Of a stretch of 22,381 bases of DNA, positions 14,925 to 22,151 are shown one piece after another. Every line of letters begins with the position of its first letter. Within the stretch, counting starts at the first letter, position 1. Below the pieces are notes generated by a model. The model saw nothing but the letters and a program-made list of their open reading frames with translations, was not told the DNA's origin and did no database searches. The DNA is from Devosia sp. (GTDB lineage Bacteria; Pseudomonadota; Alphaproteobacteria; Rhizobiales; Devosiaceae): contig JAQGJI010000107.1 in assembly GCA_028290685.1 (NCBI GenBank), forward strand, positions 1-22,381, read 5' to 3'. The position numbers were made by a program, and so were the translations under genes.

Positions 14925-15101
14925 ACCAGTGAATATACGGGGAAAGTCGTCCCCGACTCTTGATCCCGATTCCTTGAGTGTCGTAAACTCCTTTCCATTG
15001 GGAACACGATATCTCGTGTGGCGGACCCACCTGACATACGACGCCTAGCGATTAAGGCTGCCAGGCCATTTGGCAGCACAATGAAGGATTCTGTTTTGAC
15101 G

Positions 15102-15686
15102 ATGGATTCAGGAGCACAATCGGCGGGCTGGACCGACGAGCGCGTCGAGACCTTGAAGAAGCTTTGGATGGAGGGCCTGAGTGCCAGCCAGATCGCAGGC
15201 GAGCTGGGCCAGGGCGTTACCCGCAATGCGGTGATCGGCAAGGTGCATCGCCTCAAGCTCTCGGCGCGTGCCAAGCCCACCAACACAGCCGCACGGGCCC
15301 GTCCGGCAGCGCCGCGTCCCGCGCCGCGCCGTCCAGCCGGTCCGTCTGCCGGCATGCCCGCCATGGGCACTGCCAGTGCCGCGGCAGCCGCCAGCAAAAT
15401 GCGCCCGGCCATGTCGCGTCCCCAATCGGTCGGTGCAACCGCTCTGGCCCATAATCCGGAAATGGAAACCGAGCTTTATGTCGCCCCCCTCGCGGCGGAA
15501 ATTTTTATTCCCGAAGAAAAGCGCCTCAGCCTGTTGCAGTTGAGCGAAAGCACCTGCAAGTGGCCGATCGGGGATCCGCTGTCCAAGGAGTTCTATTTCT
15601 GCGGCCAGCACAGCCTGGAATCCGGCCCCTATTGCGACTTCCACTCGCGCCGCGCCTACCATCAGGTCGATAAAAAGCGGCGCTGA
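15102..15686 (+). CDS. gcrA: Cell cycle regulator GcrA
   Basis: GcrA is an alphaproteobacterial sigma-70 cofactor that activates promoters bearing CcrM-methylated GANTC sites. This 194-residue protein has the N-terminal helix-turn-helix WTDERVETLKKLW (10-22) continuing into SASQIAGELG and TRNAVIGKVHRLKL (40-53). A long Ala/Pro/Arg-rich linker (about 55-125) follows, then the conserved C-terminal sigma-binding domain CKWPIGDP (152-159) with Cys167, Cys178 and His181. The linker is longer than in typical 170-residue homologues. ATG 15102 places the start nine residues before the WTDER motif; ATG 15081 or GTG 15018 in the same frame are possible, none with an ideal ribosome binding site. It is divergent from argD, as in related genomes. 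Confidence 0.92.
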   Translation: MDSGAQSAGWTDERVETLKKLWMEGLSASQIAGELGQGVTRNAVIGKVHRLKLSARAKPTNTAARARPAAPRPAPRRPAGPSAGMPAMGTASAAAAASKMRPAMSRPQSVGATALAHNPEMETELYVAPLAAEIFIPEEKRLSLLQLSESTCKWPIGDPLSKEFYFCGQHSLESGPYCDFHSRRAYHQVDKKRR

Positions 15687-15766
15687 GCGGCATCCGGCGG
15701 GTTCAGGAAAGGGGCGCCGCTGGCGCCCTTGTCCTTTGCTCTTTCACCAATCCCGGCCAACTCGCC

Positions 15767-15793
15767 GTGTCATCCCGGCGCAGGCCGGGATCC
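15767..15793. repeat. REP-like palindrome
   Basis: GTCATCCCGGCGCAGGCCGGGATCC contains a perfect 8-bp stem ATCCCGGC/GCCGGGAT with the loop GCAG (15772-15791). It lies between the convergent gcrA and phoR genes and belongs to the same GTCAT-CCGG type as the elements at 20524 and 22040. Confidence 0.65.
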
Positions 15794-15815
15794 GCCTGGC
15801 ACCTGTGTGCATCCC

Positions 15816-17096
15816 TCAGGGCAAAAACACGTCCACCCGCATGCCCTCGCCCGGCTTGCTCTTGATGCTGAGCTGCCCCCGGTGGCGGTACACAATGTGC
15901 TTGACGATGGCGAGGCCCAGCCCCGTGCCCTTCTTTTTGCGGCTGGCATCGGCATCGATCCGGTAAAACCGCTCGGTGAGCCGCGGCACATGCTCGGGTT
16001 CCACCCCCGGCCCGTGGTCGATCACCGTCACCTGATGCCCAAAGCCCGGGCGGCTCGATGGGCTCAGGCTCAATTCCACGACCTTGCCGTCGGCGCCGTA
16101 TTTGACAGCGTTTTCGAGCAGGTTTTCAAACACTTCGTGAAGCTGCCCGCGGTCCCCGATCGTGGTGGACGGCCCTTCAAACAGTGACAGCCGGATTTCC
16201 AGGTCCGCCGCCCGCGCCTGCATCATCAGTCCTTCGCGCACCTCGCGCAGCAGGCTTGCCAGATCGATGGTGCCCGAGGGGCGCACATGCTGGTGCATTT
16301 CGATGCGCGACAGGCTCAGCATATCGTCGATCAGCTTGCTCATGCGTTCGGCCTGGCCACGCATGATCCAGAGGAATTTTTCCCGCGCAACCGCGTCCTT
16401 GGCCGCTGGCCCCAGCAGCGTATCGATGAAGCCCAGCAGCGATGCCAGCGGCGTGCGCAGTTCGTGGCTGGCATTGGCGATGAAATCACTGCGCAGCGCA
16501 TCGACCTGCTTGAGCTCGGTCAGGCTCTGGAAGGTAACCATCAATTGGCGCTGTTCATCCCCCAGCCAGTCCACCCCCGGGCGCACCAGCGGCGCCACCA
16601 CCACTTTTTCCCAGGTTTCGGAAGGCAGGGTTTCATGCAGTTCGATGCTGCGGCTCGCGCCGGTCCGGTTGGCCGCATCGATGGCCTGCACCAGTTGCGG
16701 ATTGCGCATGGAAAAGCTCAGCGGATTGCTGATGGTGAGCGTCGGGAACTGACGCCGCGCGGCACCATTGGCATGGACGACCACGCCCCGGCGGTCCAGC
16801 ACCAGGCATGGATCGGTCAGTGCATCGGCAACAAGGCTGACCGCATTTTCCGCCGGGGCTGCCGCCACGGGCGCTTCGGCCACAGGGGTCACCGTTACGC
16901 TCCCCCAGGGGAGCACGGCCACAGCCGCCACAACCGCCAGCAAACCCACCAGGGCCGCAATCGGATCGAGATAGCCGAACACCACCAGAGCCGCGAAGAC
17001 GCCGGAAATTGCCGCCAGCACGCTTGCTTGTGCAACGACGCGGCTGAGCGCCAGCTTCAGGCGGGACATGGACGGGTGGGAGTTTGGCTGGTCCAT
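15816..17096 (-). CDS. phoR: Phosphate regulon-type sensor histidine kinase PhoR
   Basis: This 426-residue membrane kinase has two N-terminal helices (about 22-42 and 46-64), a PAS-like domain (about 88-195), HisKA with FIANASHELRTPLASL (His211), then ENLLENAVKYG, DHGPGV and KGTGLGLAIVKH of the ATPase domain. The short membrane anchor plus PAS without a large periplasmic sensor is the PhoR layout, in which PhoR autophosphorylates and activates PhoB under phosphate limitation. The ATG at 17096 (MDQPN) is chosen over one at 17069 and over a longer open frame; none has a strong ribosome binding site. No phoB, phoU or pst gene is in the window. It is divergent from the polyphosphate kinase gene, keeping a phosphate theme. 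Confidence 0.82.
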   Translation of the reverse strand: MDQPNSHPSMSRLKLALSRVVAQASVLAAISGVFAALVVFGYLDPIAALVGLLAVVAAVAVLPWGSVTVTPVAEAPVAAAPAENAVSLVADALTDPCLVLDRRGVVVHANGAARRQFPTLTISNPLSFSMRNPQLVQAIDAANRTGASRSIELHETLPSETWEKVVVAPLVRPGVDWLGDEQRQLMVTFQSLTELKQVDALRSDFIANASHELRTPLASLLGFIDTLLGPAAKDAVAREKFLWIMRGQAERMSKLIDDMLSLSRIEMHQHVRPSGTIDLASLLREVREGLMMQARAADLEIRLSLFEGPSTTIGDRGQLHEVFENLLENAVKYGADGKVVELSLSPSSRPGFGHQVTVIDHGPGVEPEHVPRLTERFYRIDADASRKKKGTGLGLAIVKHIVYRHRGQLSIKSKPGEGMRVDVFLP

Positions 17097-17182
17097 CGGC
17101 TTCTGCGAATCAGGGGCTTTGAGGCCCCTTGTGCTTGGGGGGCAGCCTATAGCACCATGGATATGACAATGGAGCGACACCC

Positions 17183-18040
17183 GTGACTGATCCATTCGAC
17201 GATTTCGACATCGAAAATCCCCAACTGCCAAAGTCCATCAGGAAAGGCGCCATGCGCTCGGGCGGGTATCCCTATGATGATAAGCTGGATGGCGCGCTCT
17301 ATGAGGCACAGATGTATGCCTTGCAAAAGCAGCTGGTGTTGCTGCAGGCCCATCTGGCGGCCAGTGGTGAGCGGGTGATGATCGTCTTTGAAGGGCGCGA
17401 CGCGGCCGGCAAGGGCGGCACGATCAAGACCTATCTCGACAACCTCAACCCCCGCAACAACATCATCGCAGCGCTGCCCAAGCCCAACAACCGGGAATCA
17501 ACGCAGTGGTATTTCCAGCGCTATGTCGACTGGATGCCCGCAGCGGGGGAAACCGTGCTGTTTGATCGCTCCTGGTACAACCGCGCCGGCGTGGAGCGCG
17601 TCATGGGCTTTGCCACGGCCGCCCAAACCGAGCACTTTCTCGAGGAAGCCCCTGAGTTCGAGAAACGGATCACCCGCGACGGTATTCATTTCTTTAAGTT
17701 TTGGCTGTCCATCGGGCGGGAAATGCAGCTCAAGCGCTTTCATGACCGGCGCCACGACCCGCTCAAGGTGTGGAAACTCTCGCCCATCGATATCGAGGCA
17801 CTGAGCCGATGGGATGCCTATAGCGCAGCCCGGGACGAAATGCTGGCGCGCACCGACAGCGACCACGCCCCCTGGACCGTGGTCCGCACCAACGACAAGC
17901 GGCGCGGCCGGATCGCCGTCATTCAGCACGTGCTGCACCATCTGCCCTTTGATGGCCTGGACAAGACCGCTGTTGGCGAGATCGACCCCAAGATCGTGAT
18001 GAGGGCCCGGGACTTCCTGGCACTGGCGAAAACCGACTGA
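17183..18040 (+). CDS. ppk2: Polyphosphate kinase 2 family protein
   Basis: A 285-residue single-domain PPK2, the family that moves phosphate between polyphosphate and nucleoside diphosphates (often GDP or ADP) in the cytoplasm. It has Walker A GRDAAGKGGT (71-80), the lid-type segment and Walker B LFDRSWYNRAGVE (126-138), and the conserved FEKRITRDGIHFFKFWLSI-type stretch with KRFHDRRHDPLKVWK. The start is a GTG at 17183 with GGAG about 8 nt upstream. It is divergent from phoR across 86 bases, so shared phosphate-responsive control is possible, though I see no clear Pho box. Subclass and nucleotide preference cannot be read by eye. Confidence 0.92.
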   Translation: MTDPFDDFDIENPQLPKSIRKGAMRSGGYPYDDKLDGALYEAQMYALQKQLVLLQAHLAASGERVMIVFEGRDAAGKGGTIKTYLDNLNPRNNIIAALPKPNNRESTQWYFQRYVDWMPAAGETVLFDRSWYNRAGVERVMGFATAAQTEHFLEEAPEFEKRITRDGIHFFKFWLSIGREMQLKRFHDRRHDPLKVWKLSPIDIEALSRWDAYSAARDEMLARTDSDHAPWTVVRTNDKRRGRIAVIQHVLHHLPFDGLDKTAVGEIDPKIVMRARDFLALAKTD

Positions 18041-18091
18041 AGGCCAACCGCTGCCAATCCCGGCATGTCCCCGCCATCCTCTCCCAACCCA

Positions 18092-18120
18092 TTGACAGTT
18101 TTGCCGTTTGCCGCACTATT
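18092..18120 (+). promoter_or_regulatory. Candidate sigma-70 promoter for the amine-catabolism operon
   Basis: A perfect TTGACA (18092-18097) is followed after 17 bases by ACTATT (18115-18120), a poor -10. AT-rich sequence follows and the GTG start lies at 18155. Plausible because it precedes the first of four co-directional genes. Confidence 0.4.
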
Positions 18121-18154
18121 GCGTCAAATATAACAGATTTGTGAGCAAGACCGA

Positions 18155-18925
18155 GTGGTCGTCAGCAGAGCAAGATCGGTGCTGGTGTCGAACGCGCGGG
18201 GCAGTTCGCCCTTTGTGATCGTGTGCGATCACGCCTCCAACCGCATCCCCGAGCAATATGGTGATCTGGGCCTGTCCCACATCGAACGCGTCAGCCATAT
18301 CGCCTGGGATCCCGGCGCCCTGGCCGTCAGCCGGGCCCTGTCGGAACAGCTCGATGCCCCCCTGGTGCAGTCCACGGTTTCCCGCCTGATCATCGATTGC
18401 AATCGCGAGCTGGGCGCGCCCGACCTGATCTGGACCCTATCGGAAAACACCCGGATTGCCGCCAATGAAAACCTTGGCGAGGAAGAACGCGCCTTCCGGA
18501 TCACCCATTTCCATCGCCCGTTCCATGCCTCTATCGAAACGCTGCTGGAAGCGCGCCGGCATGCCGGGCAGGAAACGATCCTGATCTGCATGCATTCGTT
18601 TACCCCGGTCTATCGCGGTGTTGCGCGCCCGTGGCCGATAGGGCTTATTCATGGCCTTGACCAGCGCTTTACCCGGGCCCTTTTCGACGCCCTCAAGGAT
18701 AGCGATCCGGCGCTCGATGTCGGCTGGAACGAGCCCTATGCTGCGCTCAATGGCGTAACGCTGACCCTGGAAAAGCACGGCGACGGGCGCGGGCTTGATG
18801 CCACCATGGTCGAAATCCGTCACGACGAAATTCTTGAACCGGCCGGGGTGGCCATGTGGTCCGCCCGGCTGGCCCGTTGTTTCCAGACAGCGCGTCTGGC
18901 GCGCAGAAGGGCAATGGCAGTCTAG
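18155..18925 (+). CDS. N-formylglutamate amidohydrolase family protein
   Basis: This 256-residue enzyme belongs to the N-formylglutamate amidohydrolase family, zinc hydrolases related to carboxypeptidases. Motifs include VIVCDHASNRIP (21-32), HIAWDPGA (48-55), SRLIIDCNR (76-84), FHRPFH (119-124) and CMHSFTP (145-151), supplying likely His/Asp zinc and substrate residues. Classical members release formate and glutamate at the end of histidine degradation, but no hut genes are here. Instead it precedes a permease, a glutamine synthetase-like ligase and an aldehyde dehydrogenase. I infer that it may cleave a gamma-glutamyl product of that pathway. An in-frame stop at 18131 and the GTG at 18155 limit the start; the ribosome binding site is weak. 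The permease follows after 34 bases. Confidence 0.82.
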   Translation: MVVSRARSVLVSNARGSSPFVIVCDHASNRIPEQYGDLGLSHIERVSHIAWDPGALAVSRALSEQLDAPLVQSTVSRLIIDCNRELGAPDLIWTLSENTRIAANENLGEEERAFRITHFHRPFHASIETLLEARRHAGQETILICMHSFTPVYRGVARPWPIGLIHGLDQRFTRALFDALKDSDPALDVGWNEPYAALNGVTLTLEKHGDGRGLDATMVEIRHDEILEPAGVAMWSARLARCFQTARLARRRAMAV

Positions 18926-18959
18926 AACTTCACTGGGGCTTCAACAGGGGGACGTGACT

Positions 18960-20504
18960 ATGGCTGAGACAAGAAAGGTCGGCAGTGTCGCCTACGCGAC
19001 GCGCGACCAGGACTATTTTGCAAAACGCGGCCTGCAGCGCTATGCCGGCATCTGGTCGCTCTGGGCGCTCGGCGTCGGCGCCGTGATCTCGGGCCATTTT
19101 TCAGGCTGGAACTTTGGCTTCATGACGGGCGGCTGGGGTGGGATGGTGGTTGCTGCCGCCATTATCGCCATCATGTACCTGGGCCTGGTTTCCTCCATTG
19201 CCGAGATGAGCCCGGCCCTGCCCCATACCGGAGCGGCCTACAGCTTTGCCCGCACCTCCATGGGTCCCTGGGGCGGCTTTGTCACCGGCCTGTTCGAAAA
19301 CGTTGAATATGTCCTCACCCCGGCGGTGATCGTTACCTTCATCTCGGGATATTTCGGGTCCATTACCGGCATGGACACCGCGCTGTACCCGATCCTGTGG
19401 ATCGTCTTCTATGCCGTGTTCTTGGGCCTCAACATCTATGGCGTGGCCCTGTCCTACAAGGTTACCCTGGTCGTTACCCTGATCTCGCTGGCCGTGCTCG
19501 CGGCATTCTGGATTTCCGCCATCCCCAACATGGATTTTGGCCGCTGGGCGCTCAATATCGGCGTCGGTCCCGAAGGCCAGGCTGTCGAACTTCCCGAGGG
19601 GAATGGTTCATGGTTCCCCTTCGGCCTTGGCGGCGTCCTGGCCACCCTGCCCTTTGCCGTCTGGCTGTTTCTTGCCATCGAGCAGGTGCCCCTGGCCGCC
19701 GAGGAATCGGTTGATCCCAAGCACGATCTGCCGCGCGGTATCCTGCTGGCTTTCGCAACGCTGATCATTTCCGCTTTCATGATCGTGCTGCTCAACCCAT
19801 CGGTGGCCGGCGTTGGCAGCTTCGCCCTTGGGTCCTCGCTCGAACCGCTGCTTGATGGCTTCCGCGCCATCTATGGTGACGCGGGCGCCGTTGTTCTGGG
19901 CATTGTGGCACTGACCGGGCTCATCGCCTCGTTCCACACCATTCTCTATGCCCAGGGCCGCCAGGTCTATTCGCTCAGCCGCGCCGGCTATTTCCCATCC
20001 GGGCTCTCGGTGACGCACCCTACCTACAAGACGCCCCACGTGGCCATGATCTCGGGCGCGCTGCTGGGTCTTTTGGTCATGTTGATCATATGGTTTGCCA
20101 ATGGCGGCGGCGGGGCCGGCGAAACCCAGCTGGGCGATGACATCATCGGCACCGTGCTGCTCAACATGGCAGTGTTCGGCGCCATGCTGAGCTACATCAT
20201 GCAGGGCCTGAGCTTCATCATCCTGCGGCGCAACCAGCCCAACATCGAGCGGCCCTTCCGCTCGCCCATGGGCATACCGGGCGCCGCTTTGACCATCGTC
20301 ATTGCTGCCCTGACGCTGTTTTATCAGCTGCAGGACCCCAACTTCTTCCGTGGGGTGATCTGGGTGATCCTCTGGTGCGCCGTCGGCATCGCCTATTTCG
20401 CCCTTGTCGGCCGGCACAAGCTCATCCTGTCACCCGAGGAGGAGTTTGCCTTGGCGCACCGCGACAATGTTCCGGCCGCTGCGGCAGTGGCGCGCAAGGT
20501 TTAG
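18960..20504 (+). CDS. APC-family permease, ethanolamine permease-like
   Basis: A 514-residue polytopic inner-membrane protein of the amino acid-polyamine-organocation superfamily, with about twelve hydrophobic segments starting near residue 32. The first helix motif GVGAVISGHFSGWNFG (38-53) and the following GGWGGMVVAA and AEMSPALPHTGAAYSFAR (81-98) strongly recall the ethanolamine permease (Eat) group. This supports uptake of a small amine such as ethanolamine, although putrescine or another amine remains possible. AGGGGGA lies about 8 nt before the ATG at 18960; the open frame extends further upstream, overlapping the amidohydrolase gene, and that part is not credible. It is the second gene of the four-gene set. 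Confidence 0.85.
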   Translation: MAETRKVGSVAYATRDQDYFAKRGLQRYAGIWSLWALGVGAVISGHFSGWNFGFMTGGWGGMVVAAAIIAIMYLGLVSSIAEMSPALPHTGAAYSFARTSMGPWGGFVTGLFENVEYVLTPAVIVTFISGYFGSITGMDTALYPILWIVFYAVFLGLNIYGVALSYKVTLVVTLISLAVLAAFWISAIPNMDFGRWALNIGVGPEGQAVELPEGNGSWFPFGLGGVLATLPFAVWLFLAIEQVPLAAEESVDPKHDLPRGILLAFATLIISAFMIVLLNPSVAGVGSFALGSSLEPLLDGFRAIYGDAGAVVLGIVALTGLIASFHTILYAQGRQVYSLSRAGYFPSGLSVTHPTYKTPHVAMISGALLGLLVMLIIWFANGGGGAGETQLGDDIIGTVLLNMAVFGAMLSYIMQGLSFIILRRNQPNIERPFRSPMGIPGAALTIVIAALTLFYQLQDPNFFRGVIWVILWCAVGIAYFALVGRHKLILSPEEEFALAHRDNVPAAAAVARKV

Positions 20505-20523
20505 CACCAGGCGGCTCACACCC

Positions 20524-20602
20524 GCTGTGTCACCCCGGACCCGGTCCGGGGGCCATCCTGAGATCCCAAGATGGATTCCGGCCTATGCCGGGATGGCACA
20601 GT
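20524..20602. repeat. Inverted pair of REP-like palindromes
   Basis: The left palindrome CCCCGGAC/GTCCGGGG and the right palindrome ATTCCGGC/GCCGGGAT are each short hairpins. They are held together by outer arms CTGTGTCA and TGGCACAG, which pair with one wobble. The element sits inside the operon between the permease and ligase genes and may modulate downstream message. Confidence 0.6.
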
Positions 20603-20645
20603 GAGCGTGGGACGAATGCTCCCAACAGCAAAAAGAAGCAAACTC

Positions 20646-22007
20646 ATGCCCTACACGCTAACCGAACTCGCATCCGACGTCGCCGCCGGCAGTATCGACA
20701 CGGTGCTCGTCGCCTTCCCGGACATGCAGGGGCGGATGATCGGCAAGCGGCTGCAGGCCGAATACTTCCTTGAAGTCGCCCATGACGAAACCCATGGCTG
20801 CGACTATCTGCTGGCCGACGACATCGACATGGAGCCGGTGCCCGGCTACGAGGCCGCCAACTGGGGCAAGGGCTATGGTGATTTCGTCATGAAGCCGGAT
20901 CTGGGCACGCTGATGAAAGCGAGCTGGCTCGAGGGCACCGCCATCGTTCTGTGCGATCTAAGCGATCACCACCATCACGAGCCCATCCCGCACAGCCCGC
21001 GCGCCATCCTCAAGCGCCAGATCGAGCGCCTCGCAGCGCTGGGGTACACTTGCAACGCAGCAACGGAACTCGAATTCTACCTGTTCGACGAAGACTACCG
21101 CACGATCAGCCAGAAGGGCCATGCCAGGGCCCAGACCGCCGGCGACTACATCCAGGACTACAACATCTTCCAGACGACCAAGGAAGAAGGCGTCATGCGG
21201 GCCTTGCGCAAGCATCTGCAGGCCTCCGGCATTCCGGTGGAGTCCTCCAAGGGCGAATGGGGTCCCGGCCAGGAGGAAATCAACGTCAAATATGCCGATG
21301 CGCTGACCATGGCCGACCGCCACGTGGTGCTGAAAAACGCTACCAAGGAAATCGCCTGGGCGCAGGGCAAGGCCGTCACCTTCATGGCCAAATGGGACTA
21401 TGGGCTTGCCGGCTCATCCAGCCACATCCACATGTCCTTGGCCGACCAAGCGGGCAAACCGCTCTTTGTGGATCCGGCCGATCAGCGCGGCATGAGCGCG
21501 CTGATGAAGCACTTCATGGCCGGCCAGCTCGCCTATGCCCGCGACATCACCTATTTCCTTGCGCCCTACATCAACAGCTACAAGCGCTTTCAGGCCGGCA
21601 CGTTTGCCCCGACCAAGACGATCTGGTCGCCCGACAACCGCACGGCGGGCTTCCGGCTCTGCGGGGAACACTCCAGATCCATCCGCGTCGAGTGCCGCAT
21701 CGGCGGCGCCGATCTCAACCCTTACCTGGCCATAGCGGCCCTGATCGCTGCGGGGATCAGGGGCATCGAGGAAAAACTCATCCTTGAGCCCCCGTTTGTC
21801 GGCGATGCCTACATCACCCAGCAACTGCGCGAAATTCCCAAGACCCTGCGCGACGCCACCGATTATCTCAAACGCTCCGACATGTTGTCGGAGGCGTTCG
21901 GCGCCGAGGTCGTCGCCCATTACGTGCATACGGCCCAATGGGAACAGCTCGAATATGACCGCCGCATAACCGACTGGGAACTCAAGCGCGGTTTCGAGCG
22001 GAGCTGA
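20646..22007 (+). CDS. Glutamine synthetase-like gamma-glutamylamine ligase
   Basis: A 453-residue protein of the glutamine synthetase catalytic family. It keeps the metal and ATP motifs ELEFYL (Glu141, Glu143), EWGPGQEEI (204-212), GSSSHIHMS (256-264), NRTAGFR (331-337) and ECRIGGADLNPYL (349-361). It lacks the usual GS N-terminal SHR-type loop and the adenylylation tyrosine, and its N-terminus (DMQGRMIGKR) is of the PuuA/GlnA-like type that ligates glutamate to an amine rather than ammonia. With the amine permease upstream and aldehyde dehydrogenase downstream, gamma-glutamylation of ethanolamine, putrescine or a similar amine is the likely job. ATG 20646 is chosen for AAGAAG upstream and family-like start; the frame opens earlier through the REP element. 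Confidence 0.85.
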   Translation: MPYTLTELASDVAAGSIDTVLVAFPDMQGRMIGKRLQAEYFLEVAHDETHGCDYLLADDIDMEPVPGYEAANWGKGYGDFVMKPDLGTLMKASWLEGTAIVLCDLSDHHHHEPIPHSPRAILKRQIERLAALGYTCNAATELEFYLFDEDYRTISQKGHARAQTAGDYIQDYNIFQTTKEEGVMRALRKHLQASGIPVESSKGEWGPGQEEINVKYADALTMADRHVVLKNATKEIAWAQGKAVTFMAKWDYGLAGSSSHIHMSLADQAGKPLFVDPADQRGMSALMKHFMAGQLAYARDITYFLAPYINSYKRFQAGTFAPTKTIWSPDNRTAGFRLCGEHSRSIRVECRIGGADLNPYLAIAALIAAGIRGIEEKLILEPPFVGDAYITQQLREIPKTLRDATDYLKRSDMLSEAFGAEVVAHYVHTAQWEQLEYDRRITDWELKRGFERS

Positions 22008-22034
22008 GTACTGCCTTAGTGCAGCCCTAAACTC

Positions 22035-22133
22035 TTCCCACCGTCATTGCCGGGCTCGTCCCGGCAATCCATCGCCCAGCCTTTGGGGCACTGCGGATTA
22101 CCCCGGCCAGCCCGGCAATGACGGTGTGGAAGA
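22035..22133. repeat. REP doublet with 17-bp inverted arms
   Basis: ACCGTCATTGCCGGGCT (22040-22056) and its exact reverse complement (22109-22125) form a long hairpin extended by TTCC/GGAA-type flanks. Each arm also folds on itself; the left has TTGCCGGG/CCCGGCAA with the loop CTCGT. This is a head-to-head pair of REP-like units and fills most of the gap between the ligase and aldehyde dehydrogenase genes. Confidence 0.75.
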
Positions 22134-22151
22134 CCAGATAAAGAGGCATTC

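Larger units (their letters stand above)
14735..15101. other. Divergent argD/gcrA regulatory region
   Basis: This 367-base region contains, from left to right, the argD leader hairpin (14809-14834), a gcrA promoter candidate with overlapping GANTC and CtrA-like sites (14896-14925), further GANTC sites (14955, 14968, 15087, with one more just inside gcrA at 15105) and a dyad at 15004-15019. It is AT-richer than the flanking genes. No further gene is seen. Confidence 0.6.

Noticed and set aside
15001..15022. EcfG-type promoter at GGAAC near 15003
   Set aside because: No GTT at 16-17 nt; the sequence there is GGCGG.
18060..18085. A full REP element between ppk2 and the amidohydrolase gene
   Set aside because: Only a short GGCATGTCCCCG core is present, without a pairing arm.
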